Source of the DNA: Ipomoea triloba
Taxonomy: Eukaryota; Streptophyta; Magnoliopsida; Solanales; Convolvulaceae
NCBI RefSeq assembly: GCF_003576645.1
Contig: NC_044922.1
Span: forward strand, 22,420,523 to 22,484,522
Direction of reading: 5' to 3'
DNA: 64,000 nucleotides
Shown: positions 11,612-22,973 of the stretch, one piece after another
Layout of the letters: every line of letters begins with the position of its first letter
Position numbering within the stretch: position 1 is the stretch's first letter
Position numbers and translations under genes: made by a program
Notes under the pieces: generated by a model
Seen by the model: the letters and a program-made list of their open reading frames with translations, nothing else
Told to the model about the DNA's origin: nothing
Database searches by the model: none

Positions 11612-12002
11612 ACTTTTAAAAACTCTATAAAAGTCTTAATCAAATACCATTCTACTTTTAAATACTTTTGAAAAGTTCGAATATCGGTAGGTTTGGGGCA
11701 AATTATTGCATGGGCCATGGTCCACACAGCTGTGTAGACCATGGTCCAAAACTACGTCGTTTAAGCTTAAAAAAGAAAAAAAAAATTCGCAGCCTTAGTT
11801 AACGCCGTTAGTTGAGCGTTATGTGATTGTTTCCTTTCTTTGCGATAGTCGATCAAGAAGCTTTCTTTGCGATAGTATCAACCAAGCCTTCTCTGCGATC
11901 TCCATCTCGCGCATCAACCCTATCTCGCCTCTGCAACTGTCATCTCTACGATTTCATTCATCCCATTGCTTCTTCTCCGCCATTGAATACGCATCTGGCA
12001 TC

Positions 12003-14242
12003 ATGGATAACATCAGTGATACAAAAAATAGAATTGATGGAATTGAATTAGATGATGATATTACAGGTTTAATTTTTATATTGTTTATATATGATTTAGG
12101 TTTGCTTTTTAATTTATATTTTGATTTATATTGTGTTTTTTTATTATATTGTAGGAGATGTAAATGTTTTGATTGATGTTGAATTGAGTTCTCCCATTGA
12201 TGTTGAATCAATTCCAGGTTTGTATTTGATTGCAAGCTACATTGTTGAACATGCTTAATGTATTTATTAGATATATTATATGCTTAATGTAAATTATTTG
12301 CAGTTGGCACTTTTGGGGGTACAACTGATGAGAATTCACCAATTGGAATTCATGCTAGTTCTTCTAATGCTATGGATGAGAATTCTTCTATTCCAGGTTT
12401 TTTTAAAGTTGTTTACTATTATTTGATTATTATTAGTTGTGTTCTGATTGAGGTACATTATGTTTGTGCGTTAGGTACATTATTTTAATACATAGGGTAC
12501 ATTATTTTTATGTATCATTTCTGTGTGCATTCTGATTTTGAAATTGTGTTTCTGACTAAGGCACATTATTTCTGGCCCTTTGGTACATTATTTTAATGGA
12601 TAGGGTACATTATTTTTATGCATGATTTATCTGTACTTTCTGTTGTCAAGGCAATTTATTCTTTTAGTGACTATTATGTTTCTGATTGAGGTACACTATT
12701 TATATGCAGTAGGTACATTATTTTAATCCATAAGGTACATTATTTTGATCCATCAGTTATTTGCGCTTCTTGATTTGAAATTTGTGTTTCTGATTAAAGT
12801 ACATTATTTTTGGTCATTAAGTACATTATTTTAATGGATAGGGTACATTATTTTTATGCATGATTTAGCTGTACTGTCTGTTGTGCATTCAGTTTATTCT
12901 TTTAGTGAATATCTTATTTCTTTGTATTGTTTTTCACTACTTAGAAATTTGATTTTCACTAAAGATAATATCAATATGTTATGCTAGTAGCTTGTTAGTT
13001 GTATTGTTTTTTAAAATTTACAGTTAATCAGGACTTGTTTGGGGATTACAGTTGCTTCAATTGAAGAAGCATATAATTTATATAATGACTATGCTTTTAG
13101 ATTGGGATTTAGTGTTTAGAAAGGGCAAGCAGTATTATGTTCCCGGTAGTACAGTCAAACTATTAAAATGAAGAAATTCCACTGTGCAAAGGCTGGTTTC
13201 AAGTCCTATATAGATAAGTCTTTAAGGTCATATTCAAGGGTAGACACACTACACGAACAGGGTGTACTGCATGTTGTCAGTTTGATATGACGTCTAATGG
13301 GCAGTTGATTGTGACAAAACATGTAAAGGATCATAACCATGAGTTGTGCCCACCTTCAAAAAGCTATCTTCTTCGGTCACACCGAAGTGTTGGTGATAAT
13401 CAATTGTCAAATTTAAAAGACTTGAAAAGGAGTGGGTTGCACTGTCGGATCCGGTTTTTGAAGCATCATTCTGGAGGTTCACCTTTCGTCGGATTAACAC
13501 CAAGGGATGCATATAATAGCCTACTTACAGATTCGATAAAGAGCTTAGATGGCACCGACTCGAATTCATTAATTGAGATCTTTAGGCAGAGTCAATTAAA
13601 TGAACCTAACTTTTTCTTTGATTTTGAAGTGGATGGCGATGCAAGATTGTGTAGTTTTTTTTTTTAGGGATGCAAGAATGAAGAAGGATTTTGTGTTGTT
13701 TGGTGATTTAGTAGTACATGACACAACGTATCGAATAAGTACGATATGATTTGTGGTCCCTTTGTTGGCATGAATCACCATTGTATGAACATAATGTTTG
13801 GTTGTGGGTTTTTATTGAATGAAAGGATCGAATCATTTATTTGGTTGTTTAAGAAACTAATTTTAGTTTTTTCTTCTGACATGATCCAAGAAAAAAACCA
13901 CAGATAAGGAAGCTCTGAAAACTAGCATCTTTTGACACTTATCACACTTCCAAAATGCATAATTGTCATGTTTTCCCTATCCACCGCATGGGTAGTGTTC
14001 TGACTAAAGGATATGTAAAAGACTTGTGGAAATTGACCAACTTTCCTAATAGTTTCTCGTATGCATGCCTTAAGACAACGTTTCACTTTTGTGGCCTCCT
14101 GGGCATTGACTTTGAACAACAAGAGACTGTCATATGCAAAGAAAATGGCATTGACTTCGGTAGTACAGTAGTAAGTTATGAAGTTTTTAATTTCCCGTTT
14201 CATAGGAAACTTTTAATGCATTGTTCCCTTGTTTATGAGTAG
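12003..14242 (+). pseudogene. FAR1-RELATED SEQUENCE-like / MULE transposase-type pseudogene
   Basis: Relative of FAR1/FHY3 factors, which derive from Mutator-like transposases. Three tiny acidic exons (12003-12066, 12155-12217, 12304-12396) with GT-AG introns all join in the same phase. After the exon at 13024 comes the FAR1 zinc-finger region: SIEEAYNLYNDYAFRLGFSV, then FHCAKAGFKSY, then a Cys-x-x-Cys and HVKDHNHEL. A MULE transposase-like part follows (13540-13850; FGDLVVHDTTYR, GPFVGMNHHCMNIMFGCG). The reading frame changes near 13040, 13117, 13165 and 13665, and the stretch 13860-14000 cannot be read through. The SWIM zinc finger expected at the C-terminus is not seen. It is therefore non-functional as it stands. 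Confidence 0.75.
12436..12915 (+). repeat. Intronic tandem repeat array in the FAR1-like pseudogene
   Basis: Four divergent units of about 110-130 bp, arranged as two pairs of about 240 bp. Each contains TGTTTCTGATTRARGTAC and GTACATTATTTTAATSSAT. Units 2 and 4 share TTATGCATGATTTATCTGTAC-like sequence. The array fills the intron before the zinc-finger exon. Confidence 0.8.
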
Positions 14243-14548
14243 ATAATACCAGCTACAGGACATGCCCACGTTATGCCATTACTGTGTCCAAGCACTGTGA
14301 ACAGGTCATGCCTAGGTAGCGCAAGCTGCACGCTGACCGCACACCAATGCCGCTACTCCACACACCCCAAATTAGATTAGAAGGTAAAACCCATCTTTTG
14401 TTAATTAAGTGTGATCTTTTGTTAATTAAGTGTGGAGTCCGAGACTTCCATTTCTCATTAGATTGCTTTGACAATGGGGAAGATGGATGTGAAGATACAA
14501 TTTTCAAATTTGTTCACCATATTGTAAGATGATTCCTCGTTGAACAGT

Positions 14549-14658
14549 GAACTCCGTGCTTTCTGTTTAAATAGAACATGAGCATTACTATGTAGGCGGG
14601 CAGGAACTCCGTGCTTTCTGTTCAAATAGAACATGAGCATTACTATGTAGGCGGGCAG
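14549..14658. repeat. 55-bp tandem duplication
   Basis: Two adjacent 55-bp copies (14549-14603, 14604-14658; start GAACTCCGTGCTTTCTGTT) differ at one base. A shorter duplication, GTGTGATCTTTTGTTAATTA-like, lies just before at about 14395-14430. Confidence 0.9.
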
Positions 14659-14661
14659 GTT

Positions 14662-14945
14662 CAGGGCCGATTTTTAGATTTTAGTGACCATGTTCTTGTG
14701 AATAAATGATGCCCTACCAAAAGAGAAAGGATTAGGATTCAAACCCTTGATCTCTAATATGAAATATGAAATATTATAAACACACATTTCTACCATTTCT
14801 CTATTAGAGTCTTTTAAGATTAATTGCATGCAAACTTTTTATTTTTAAATTTCTTAACTAGCTAGGTAAAAATTAAATATTGGGCCCTCTAAAATTTGAG
14901 GCCCTGTGCTATTGGGCAGCTTGCAGAGCCTAAAATCAGGCCCTG
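14662..14945. mobile_element. hAT-like MITE with CAGGGCC termini
   Basis: 284-bp segment starting CAGGGCCGATTTTTAG and ending CTAAAATCAGGCCCTG, an imperfect inverted repeat of about 16 bp. CAGGGC ends are common in hAT elements. No clear target duplication and no coding sequence. Confidence 0.65.
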
Positions 14946-15394
14946 GCGATAGGTAGTATCTTTACTTGTAAAAGTTGTTGGAATATTGTGTGGGTGAAGT
15001 GCATAATAACGCACTAGTGAAGATGAAAACTATTCAATAAACTTTGTAGTTTGAGACTGTCAAAGCATGACACCTCTTGTAGATATTAAATTGCACCTTT
15101 AAAGACAAATAATATGTTAACCAACTAACTTCTTAAAAAAATATTTCCGGATTGTATGATCTTTACATACAAAGATAACTGCTCCAAGATCACTCTTAGG
15201 TAGATTACGAGCATGAACACTAAAATTGGATATCACTTTTTTTACATGTCTTTCAGTCTTCTTCTTAGAACACATTCTAATAAGACTCCAATAGATATAG
15301 ACAGAATATAAACAAAGGGGTGTTAACTTTTTTGGGTAGATTTGACAATGATGGGACAAAAATGAGTAGAAACAAAAAGGTGGACTAAAAGATG
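14946..15394. other. Spacer, no gene seen
   Basis: Mixed-composition DNA without a supportable gene. Confidence 0.5.
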
Positions 15395-15480
15395 GAAAGT
15401 ACTAATCTCATTATCTTCTTCTTTTTAGGATTTTTGAGAAGAAGGTAATGAGATTACCTTCTTATCAAAAAAAAAAAAAA
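15395..15480. repeat. Inverted repeat around a GAAGAAGGTAATGAGATTA motif
   Basis: Two arms, TAATCTCATTATCTTCTTCT and AGAAGAAGGTAATGAGATTA, face each other across about 14 nt, followed by an A-run. Related AAGAAGGTAATG and CAATTACCTTCTT motifs recur at 16370-16490, which suggests these are parts of one element family. Confidence 0.6.
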
Positions 15481-15560
15481 AAGAGTAAAAGCAAAAGCTG
15501 ACACACAGGAGAGAGAGAGAGTACCTTCTTCTCTCCTCAAATATTATTAATGATACAAAG

Positions 15561-15599
<39 letters not shown>

Positions 15600-15690
15600 G
15601 AAGTATGCACTGTAGTGTAGCTATTATTATTATTATTATTAGAAGTACGCACTGTAGTGTAGTTATTATTATTATTATTATTATTTAGGT
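15561..15690. repeat. (TTA)n microsatellite with duplicated spacer
   Basis: Three TTA/ATT runs are separated by two copies of a spacer containing AGAAGTACGCACTGTAGTGT (first copy with one change), indicating slippage plus a local duplication. Confidence 0.9.
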
Positions 15691-16838
15691 TAATAATAAT
15701 AATTAGTGTTAAGGAGTTTATTCTATATTAATATTAAATTATTATTTCCGTCCGTTGGTGTGAATTGTCTAGACAATTTACGAAGTTTTCATTTCTGTCC
15801 CCCACATGCAACGTAGATTATGTAGTTAATCATTTCATTTCAAATCACAATAAAATAAATAAATAAATACATAATAAAATATTTAAAATACGTTATTAAT
15901 ATCATGGAATCCATCGTACTACAAATGACAATTTAAAATTTAAAAATCTTTGTTATTGTGATTATTTTTTTTTTTGAAAATTTTATGATGTTAATTAATA
16001 TTTAATACAATAAAAATTTTGAAAAACAAATTCGAAGTAATAAAAATTGGAAGGGTTGTATTCTAGTTAAATATAGAATTACGAAGGATGTTTATGAAAA
16101 CGTATCAATTCTTATAATCACAAATACTGAACAAATTAATGGAGTTTACATTTCTAATTAATTAATATATAAAAGGGTATAGTAGTAAAATTTTACATTT
16201 CGTTAGAGTTGACGACCTTTTTAGCCGGTCTGACTATTTAAAATTTTAAAATTTTTGTTTATATGATTTTTTTTTCTAAAAACTTTATGTTATTAATTAA
16301 TATTTAATAAAATAAAAATTTTAAAACAAAAATTTAAAGTAATAAAAATTTCCTATTAAAAATTGAGAGTGAAAAGAAGGCAATGCAATTACCTTCTTTG
16401 TGAGAAATTCTGGTCAAACAAAAAAAATAAAAGAAGGTAGTCCAATTACCTTCTTTTCAAATAGGGTTTTGAAAAGAAGGTAATGGCATTGGTACTTTAC
16501 CTGTTTTTGTATAGGGTTTTTAAATGACACATTTTTGTCCAAATGATGTCAAATCTACACAATTATTGCTATGTCTCATCAAACAATATATGAAATCAAT
16601 TCTGTAAACTGAGAAACGAAAACAAATATCTTCAAGTAAAATTTCACAATATCAATTTCTTTTTTACTTTTATTTCCATCAAAATTTTAAAATCGCTACA
16701 TTAATAGCTAAAACCCTCTAACTGAAGGATATGTTACTTCTCAACGTAACTAAAAGTAGTCGGACTACACAGCTATACTCAAACACATTACATTTCACAC
16801 AATAAAAAGGAAAGACAAAAAAAAAGGAGTCTTGCTTC
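15691..16838. other. Spacer with short repeats, no gene seen
   Basis: AT-rich DNA. A segment of roughly 80 bp built on AAATTTTAAAATTTTTG is seen twice (about 15935-16045 and 16238-16345). Copies of the AAGAAGGTAATG motif lie at 16370-16490. No coding pattern. Confidence 0.5.
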
Positions 16839-17254
16839 CACTACTACAGAAATCACATATAACATCGGTTATATGAACAACCAACGTTAAAGGTTAATTA
16901 AATAAATAAATTTATTTTAAAATAAACTTTAACGTTGGTTATTAACTAATAACCGAGGTTATAAATAAGAAATTTTTTTAAAAATATAGACTAATATACG
17001 ACGTCGGTTATTTATATAACTGACGGCGTAGTGCATTTTAGTTTTTTATTTTAAATTTCATATACGATGGTTAATAATAAAATCGACGTCGGTTGATAAT
17101 AAAAACTGACGTCATATTATTGTTATTTTTTATTTTTAAAGTCGACGAAGCGATACGACGTCGGTTAGTTATTTAGCCGACGTCGTATCGCTTAACAATA
17201 AAAAGTTATTAACCTTCAACGTCAGTTGTTCTTAAAAACCGACGTCGTAGATGC
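16839..17254 (+). mobile_element. CACTA transposon end (truncated)
   Basis: CACTACTACAGAAATC at 16839 is a CACTA-type terminus. It is followed by many direct and inverted copies of the subterminal motif ACGACGTCGGTT / AACCGACGTCGT, up to about 17250. The same motifs mark both ends of the complete element at 30620-36516. No matching GTAGTAGTG end was found, so this is a truncated or decayed copy. Confidence 0.8.
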
Positions 17255-17564
17255 AGTATTTTCCAATTGTATTTTCTATTTTATAATTTTTAATTTCTAT
17301 ATGTAATATACTATTGAAAGACAATTGTTCAATTTATATTATTATACTGTTCGCACGTGTGGACTGCTAGTTTTTTTTAATTGTAACCGTCCTTGCCTCG
17401 CCGCCAATTGAAATCGCCGGAAAATCTGGCGAGTTATGCGATGGTCGGCCGGCCACGGAAAACAGAGACCAAAAATGGAAAAAAAAAAAAATTTTCTACA
17501 ACGGTAAGTTCCAAACAAATTATTGTTGATTATAAGCAAAACAATCAACCAGACAGAGATTGAT
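17255..17564. other. Spacer, no gene seen
   Basis: Contains a moderately GC-rich patch (17345-17460) that opens short frames on the minus strand. It has no recognisable protein similarity. Confidence 0.4.
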
Positions 17565-19087
17565 TATAAAAGGAATCTACAATGGGTTTATCATCAATAA
17601 TGTCATCGAAAGTTTTAGTTAAATGGGTCTCATTGCCTTGCACCGCATCAACCTCTTCTTCTTTTTCTTCTTAAATCTCTTCTTCTTTTTCCTTTGCAAG
17701 TTAACATTTAAAGTCAAACTTAAAGTATAATATATTTTAACTGTTAAAATAATTAAAATTAAAGGACTAAAAATTGACCTTCTAAATCACTATAAATAAA
17801 CTCATTAGCTCCTCCGATCCATTTCAGCCTCACTAGGCATGACGACGTCAAAGAATGACCCTGCCATGCACAAGAAAACTTGACATTAAAGTTTAAAATA
17901 TAGGCTAAAGTGTCATCTGGCACCACGAACTATATCCCATTATTCTTGCCGCACCCTGAACTTTCCTATCGTATATATCGAGTCACAAACCAAAAAATAA
18001 AATTCACCTAAAACTTTTAGCAGGTTTCCCAGTCTTGCATTTTTACACTGATGTGGCATTTCTTTTAACCTTATGTGTCCATGTAAGCATTTACATATTA
18101 AAAATTAAAATAAATAAAAAAAGTATACATTATGAAAATAAAGAGAAGAAAATTCTGATTTTTTAATATAATATTTTTTTTTTAATTTTTAATATGTAAA
18201 TGCTTACATGGACAACATAAGGTTAAAAGAAATGTCACATCAGGGTGGGGGAAACCTGCGCCATGTCAGCAGGAAGATAGGAAAACCTGCTAAAAGTTTT
18301 AGGTGAATTTTATTTTTTGGTTTGTGGCTCAATATATACGATATGAAAGTTCAGGGTGCAGACGAATAATGAGATATAGTTTATGGTGCTAAATGGCACT
18401 TTAGCCTAAAATATATCAAAAAGAAAAAGAAGAAAATGATAATCAACTAAGATACCATTGTTCATGTTGACTGGGTTCTCAGAAGTATCAATGCAAGATG
18501 TTTGCACTTAAAGGTTGCCTATTAGTTTCAATACTTTTGCATGGCAGAAGTTTTGCAAGGATGATGTATGGTGTTTTGAGGCAAAGTATTCGTGCGGAGC
18601 TGGAACTTGGTTATCGTTCTGGAGATTAGCAAGATGATTGGCGTTTGAACTTCATACCCATAGTCCAGCGAATTGTTCCATACATGAACCCCCACCCATA
18701 CACATTCTGCCATCCTGCACGCACCTTGCACTGTGGTAGGGTTTTGGAAATTAGCACAAGCTAAGTATAGGGCTGTGAACTAAACATTCCACTATGAATA
18801 CCAAATACACTCCTCTCCACATCATTCTCTATCTTCTATGCCCTTGCCCTCCCTCCACGCTCAAATTCCCAGATGAAACCTTATTGCTTTGCAAACCATC
18901 AGCTGGCTCTTCATATATGAATACTAATCCCCTTCCCATTATTTCCGCCCAGGCTCCTTATCAAACCGGTCCATTCATTCTTCACTGCTTGATTAAGGGG
19001 TGCACACAAACTTTTCTATCCAGTTGCTACAGCTGGAGAAGTCGGCAATTTATATCAACAGAATTCATGTTTATTATATTGCATTTA
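17565..19087 (-). repeat. Segmental duplication copy A (unrecognised minus-strand gene fragment)
   Basis: Matches 21445-22646 over its whole length apart from insertions. On the minus strand both copies contain short coding-like blocks joined by plausible splice sites, clearest in copy B. I do not recognise the parent gene. Relative to B, copy A has the 504-bp element at 17903-18406 and lacks a stretch of about 60 bp (present in B near 21985-22040). In A the block corresponding to B's glutamate-rich segment has an in-frame TAA. Confidence 0.7.
17903..18406. mobile_element. MULE-type MITE, 504 bp, with 9-bp target duplication
   Basis: Long terminal inverted repeats: the left starts GGCTAAAGTGTCATCTGGCA, the right ends with the near-inverse, closing CACTTTAGCC. 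Inverted similarity extends about 150 bp or more inward (TTTTAGCAGGTTT, CATGTAAGCATTTACATATT). TAAAATATA flanks both sides (17894-17902, 18407-18415). The equivalent site in copy B (about 21890-21900) has a single TAAAATATA and no element, which confirms insertion after the segmental duplication. Confidence 0.9.
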
Positions 19088-19534
19088 TGTGTATGTGTAT
19101 GTGCATTATGAACATGAATTCTGTACATTATAAAGTCAAATTATGTGTATTGGATCATGGTCCACTAACGATTGGGAGAAGTCCTCTTGGGCTCGGGCTC
19201 CCCCTAGATAAACTCTTATCCTGCAAATCAGATCAACACCATCATATCATGTTTAATATAATTTTCCTTTATCATACCTTAGCTTTAATTTGTAGTAAAC
19301 CAGTCCAAGAATTGCTTAACCTTTTCATTTTCGGCGGATGGGAATCGGTAGTGGTGACTTCAACTTCTTCACTTCTATTCCTCTTGGGCGCTCGTCCCGA
19401 CTTCTTTGCATTCTAAAACACGTTAAAAATAGTAATTATGATTGAAAAAAACACAGATAGGGGCACACACGCATATTGAAATTTCTTGATTCAATAGCAC
19501 TTCTATCAACCTGCATTTTCATTCCATCCATGGT
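19088..19534. other. Spacer, no gene seen
   Basis: Open on the plus strand for over 100 codons across 19000-19416, but the translation looks non-coding and resembles no family known to me. Confidence 0.4.
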
Positions 19535-19990
19535 TGAAAAAATCGCTAGGCACTCCTCTGACGCTCGGAGGCCTAATCGACCATTAATCCGAGCCTAGGC
19601 CCGGTGTATTTTCTATTTTATTTTTTATTTTTAAAAATTTATTTAAATTTTTTTAATTTTTAAGACTTGATAATTATAAATTATACTTTAATAGTTAATA
19701 CTAAAATATTAAATATTAACCTAAAAAAATTAAAGTTTGAACAATCATCTATAAAAAAAGGAACAATAGCTAATCGGCCGACTAGGCGACCTGATCAGTT
19801 CCTAGGTGGCCTAGTCGGTGCCTAAGAAACGTAGTCGACGTGTAGGAAGTAGGCGAGCGCTTAGGTAGCCTAGTCGGCTGTCTAACCGGCCAGCCGCCTA
19901 GACCACCGATTATGGTGATACGCAAGGCGGTTGGCCAGCACCTAGCGTCTAGGCACCGATTAATCAGTGTCTAAGCCGAGTTTTTGCATC
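19535..19990. repeat. Repeat rich in CTAGGCG-type motifs
   Basis: A GC-rich patch (19770-19985) with many forms of GCCTAGGCGNCCTAGTCGG, joined to an AT-rich left half. The ends, TTGAAAAAATCGCTAGGC and GCCGAGTTTTTGCATC, are loosely inverted. This looks like a hAT- or MITE-type non-autonomous repeat. Class uncertain. Confidence 0.45.
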
Positions 19991-20669
19991 ATTGATTCCA
20001 TCTTCAGCAACCCATAGGTAATCAGGGAGCCTAGCAAGATGCTTTTTGAAATAGTCACCATTTGGATCCTCAACCGAAAAAGCAAGCATACGCAAAACCT
20101 ACATGGACAACACATGTTGGAATCTTCCACTTGTAATCATCACCATCAAATATGAATTGAATAATACTGTGCAATTCCAGAAGTACTATTTTGCTTTACC
20201 TTTTCACATAATAAGATTTTTCCCATGTCCCTGTTTACACAAGAACATTCTTGTATATTCATGGTTAAGAAAAGAGATTGAACTCAAATTTAAGTTCTTT
20301 TTATTTGTCAACTGACTGCAGATTACCAGCCTTTTGTTGTTGAGTTCATATATACACACACTGATACAATACATGCAGATCCTTTAACACCCATTATAAA
20401 CACACACGCTACCTATTTTGATTAGAATATCAACTCTAAAACAGCCCATTCCCCTAATTTCAGACCTAAAACCATACCTTTCTAATAAAAAAAAAGGGGG
20501 GAGATGGAAAATTTGAATTGCAAAACTGGAAAGAAAAAAAAAACAAAACAAAACAAAAAAACAAAAAAACAAAAAAACAAAAAACAAAACGGCTGTCGCT
20601 CACAATGAGCAGGAAAATGGAGGATTTTGATTGGAATTTGGATGAATTCCTATGGCTTTTATGTATGTA
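19991..20669. other. Spacer, no gene seen
   Basis: Includes an A-rich tract (20528-20588, AAAACAAAAAAAC) that reads as poly-Phe on the other strand and is low-complexity, not a gene. Confidence 0.5.
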
Positions 20670-20695
20670 CTAGTCTTTTCTATGCGCGATGCGCA
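20670..20695 (-). mobile_element. Helitron 3' terminus
   Basis: On the minus strand a perfect hairpin TGCGC-ATC-GCGCA (20695-20683) is followed nine bases later by CTAG (20673-20670) and then T. This fits the canonical Helitron 3' end. The body would extend to higher coordinates (20.7-21.4 kb), which is AT-rich with no Rep/helicase similarity. The 5' end was not located. Confidence 0.65.
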
Positions 20696-21444
20696 AAAAC
20701 GTATGCCCAATATTAATAATTTTTAAAAAAAATTAATAAATTCTTACTAATTAAAACCTAAATTGAAAAATTATTTATTATATTAATTCAATATATAATG
20801 TATACAAATATTATTATAATTAAAGAATATAAGAAAAGATATGGTGTATGGATAGATGTGCATGGTAAAATTAACGGAAGTTATAACTGTAAGGGTATTT
20901 TTATCCAAAAATTTGTATGGTACAACTCTAAAAACACAATGTACAAAATGGTTAGCACTAAAAACATGGATATAGATTGGAAAATGAATTGTGCTGCTCA
21001 TCCTGTATCATCTCTACAAGATATATGCTTGTACTTCTTTTGCTATAATTTCAAGATTGTGGTTCCTAGTTCTGAAATACATATGACAGCATTAACTATC
21101 GCCAAGTTCAATTCATTCAAAATAGATAAATAAAACTTATCTCAAAAACTTGTGTTTAAATCATGGCAACAAAAACATGGGTGTCCGGCCAAGACTTGAG
21201 TCAAAGACAAATCTTTGATGTTAACAAGACAAAAAATTCAATCATTAATGTGTAACGTGACAAATTATTTGTTACATCTTGATATCCACCAGCCTTAGCT
21301 TATTGGGTTGAACAGCATAACTATCATTGTTGAATGATGTATACAGATGAGATGATTATTCCTGTAAAATTATACATATATATATTTCTTTGAGATAAAA
21401 CTAGTTCTTTTTCTAAGGCAGTTTATTCCTCTAGTATTTTTCAT
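20696..21444. other. Spacer, possibly Helitron body; unassigned 111-codon ORF
   Basis: A plus-strand frame of 111 codons (20798-21133) contains EYKKRYGVWIDVHGKINGSY and has fairly even amino-acid usage. I do not recognise it and no splice or promoter context supports it. Confidence 0.3.
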
Positions 21445-22646
21445 AAAAGGAATCTACAATGGGTTTATCAATAATAATATCATCCAAAGTTTTAGCTAAA
21501 TTATCAGTCTTTTTGCTCTGAACCACATCAACCTCTTCTTCCTTTTCTTCTTCAATCTCTTCTTCTTTTTACTATGCAAGTTAATATTTAAAGTCAAACT
21601 TAAAGTATGATATATTTTAACTATTAAAATAATTAAAAAGACTTGTTTTCAAAAAAAAAAATTAAAAGGACTAAAAAATGACCTTCTAAATCACTATAAA
21701 TAATGATATATTTTAACTATTAAAATAATTAAAAAGACTTGTTTTCAAAAAAAAAATTAAAAGGACTAAAAAATGACCTTCTAAATCACTATAAATAATA
21801 AAGCTTATTAGCTGCTCCTCCATGTCAGCCTCACTAGGCATGACGACGTCAAACAATGACCCTGCCATGCACAAGAAAAATTGACATTAAAGGATAAAAT
21901 ATATAATAAAAAAAAAAAAAAGATAATGAACTAAAATACCATTGTCCATGTCTATGTTGACTGGGTTCTCAGAAGTGTCAATGGAGTTCAAGGGATCATT
22001 TTCTCCATTCTTAGCATCCAATTCAAGCACGATGTTTGCACTTAAAGGTTGCCCATTAGTTTCAAAACTTTGCATGGCAGAAGTTTTGCAAGGATGATGT
22101 ATATATGGTGTTTTGAGGCAAACTATTTGTGCAGATTCCGCGCGGAGTTCGAACTTGGTTATAGTTCTGGAGATTAGCGGGGTTTGAACTTCCAAAAGTT
22201 GTTCCATTCATGCCCATAGTCCAGCGAATTGTTCCATAGACCAACCTGCACGCACCTTGCACTATGGTAGGGTTTTGAAAATTAGCACAACTGCACAAGT
22301 ATAGGGCTGTGAACTAAACATTCCACTATGAATACCAAATACACTCATTTCCACATCATTCTCTATCTTCTATGAGAATCCCCTTTTCCTTGCCCTCCCC
22401 GCTCAAATTCCCAGATGAAACCTTATTGCTTTGCAAACCATCAGCTAGCTCTTGATATATGAATACTAATCCCCTTCCCATTATTTCCGCCCAGGCTAGT
22501 TATCAAACCTGTCCATTCATTCTTCACTGCTTGATTAAGGTGCGCACACAAACTTGTTCTGTCCAGTTGCTGCAGCTGGAGAAGTCGGCAATTTATAACT
22601 TGGACCAGGTGCGCACGCATAATTCATGTTTATTATATCACATTTG
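21445..22646 (-). repeat. Segmental duplication copy B (unrecognised minus-strand gene fragment)
   Basis: Second copy of the segment at 17565-19087. On the minus strand, the block near 22060-21945 encodes NGQPLSANIVLELDAKNGEN and SIDTSENPVNIDMDN. After an acceptor (CATGGCAG) near 21862 a block encodes SLFDVVMPSEADMEEQL. A glutamate-rich block (EEEIEEEKEEEVDVVQ) ending KTLDDIIIDKPIVDSFYEKY and a stop lies at 21570-21430. This resembles the 3' part of a real host gene, but I cannot name it. A local tandem duplication of about 85 bp (unit with AAGGACTAAAAAATGACCTT) lies at 21625-21800. Confidence 0.6.
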
Positions 22647-22667
22647 CCTGATCCATGGGAGAAATCA

Positions 22668-22829
22668 TTTTTTTGAGTACCACTGACTCATGTAGTATCT
22701 GTTCATAGCTACTTTCTCAATCTATTGAAGCACAAAGAGTTAAAGTTGCCTCCACTGAGGCTCGAATCCACTCTCATCATCCATGTAAGAGTGTAAACCG
22801 GACACCGGATGCCACTAGACCACAAGGTA
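22668..22829 (-). mobile_element. tRNA-derived SINE (copy 1)
   Basis: On the minus strand it starts with ACCTTGTGGTCTAGTGGCAT (pol III A-box) and has the B-box GTGGATTCGAGCC about 55 nt downstream. A tRNA-unrelated body with TAGCTATGAACAGATACTAC and a short A-tail (T-run at 22668-22674) follow. It is about 75-80% like the copy at 23434. Confidence 0.8.
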
Positions 22830-22973
22830 TTTGGGAATGCACCTCATTCCTTTGTTTCCCGTGCAATATGTAATTTATAACTTCAGGTGTTGATCTACAT
22901 TTTGTGCCATTCTGTAAGTGGGAATAGAACTGCATCACACAAATTATAAAATTAACTTCTGTTAAATATTTCA

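Larger units (their letters stand above)
8711..11648. mobile_element. Older inverted-repeat element split by the solo LTR
   Basis: The left end GTGTATTCAATCAAGAC at 8711 and the right end GTCTTAATCAAATACC at 11633-11648 are imperfect inverted repeats. Both ends are rich in AAGACTTTTAAAGAC-type sequence. Removing the solo LTR (9545-11611) plus one target copy leaves an element of about 870 bp. It contains an (ATA)n run and no coding sequence. Confidence 0.6.
11697..14242 (+). mobile_element. MULE carrying a FAR1-type gene (right end not found)
   Basis: The left end is GGCAAATTATTGCATGGGCC followed by two near-palindromic GACCATGGTCC motifs, matching the terminus of the repeat at 2997. It leads into an interrupted FAR1/MULE-type gene. 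The right terminus was not identified, so the right limit given is the end of recognisable coding sequence. Confidence 0.55.

Noticed and set aside
15425..15652. Poly-Asn frame on the minus strand
   Set aside because: It is the (TTA)n microsatellite read as protein.
20384..20587. Poly-Phe/Val frame on the minus strand
   Set aside because: Translation of an A-rich low-complexity tract (AAAACAAAAAAAC repeats).
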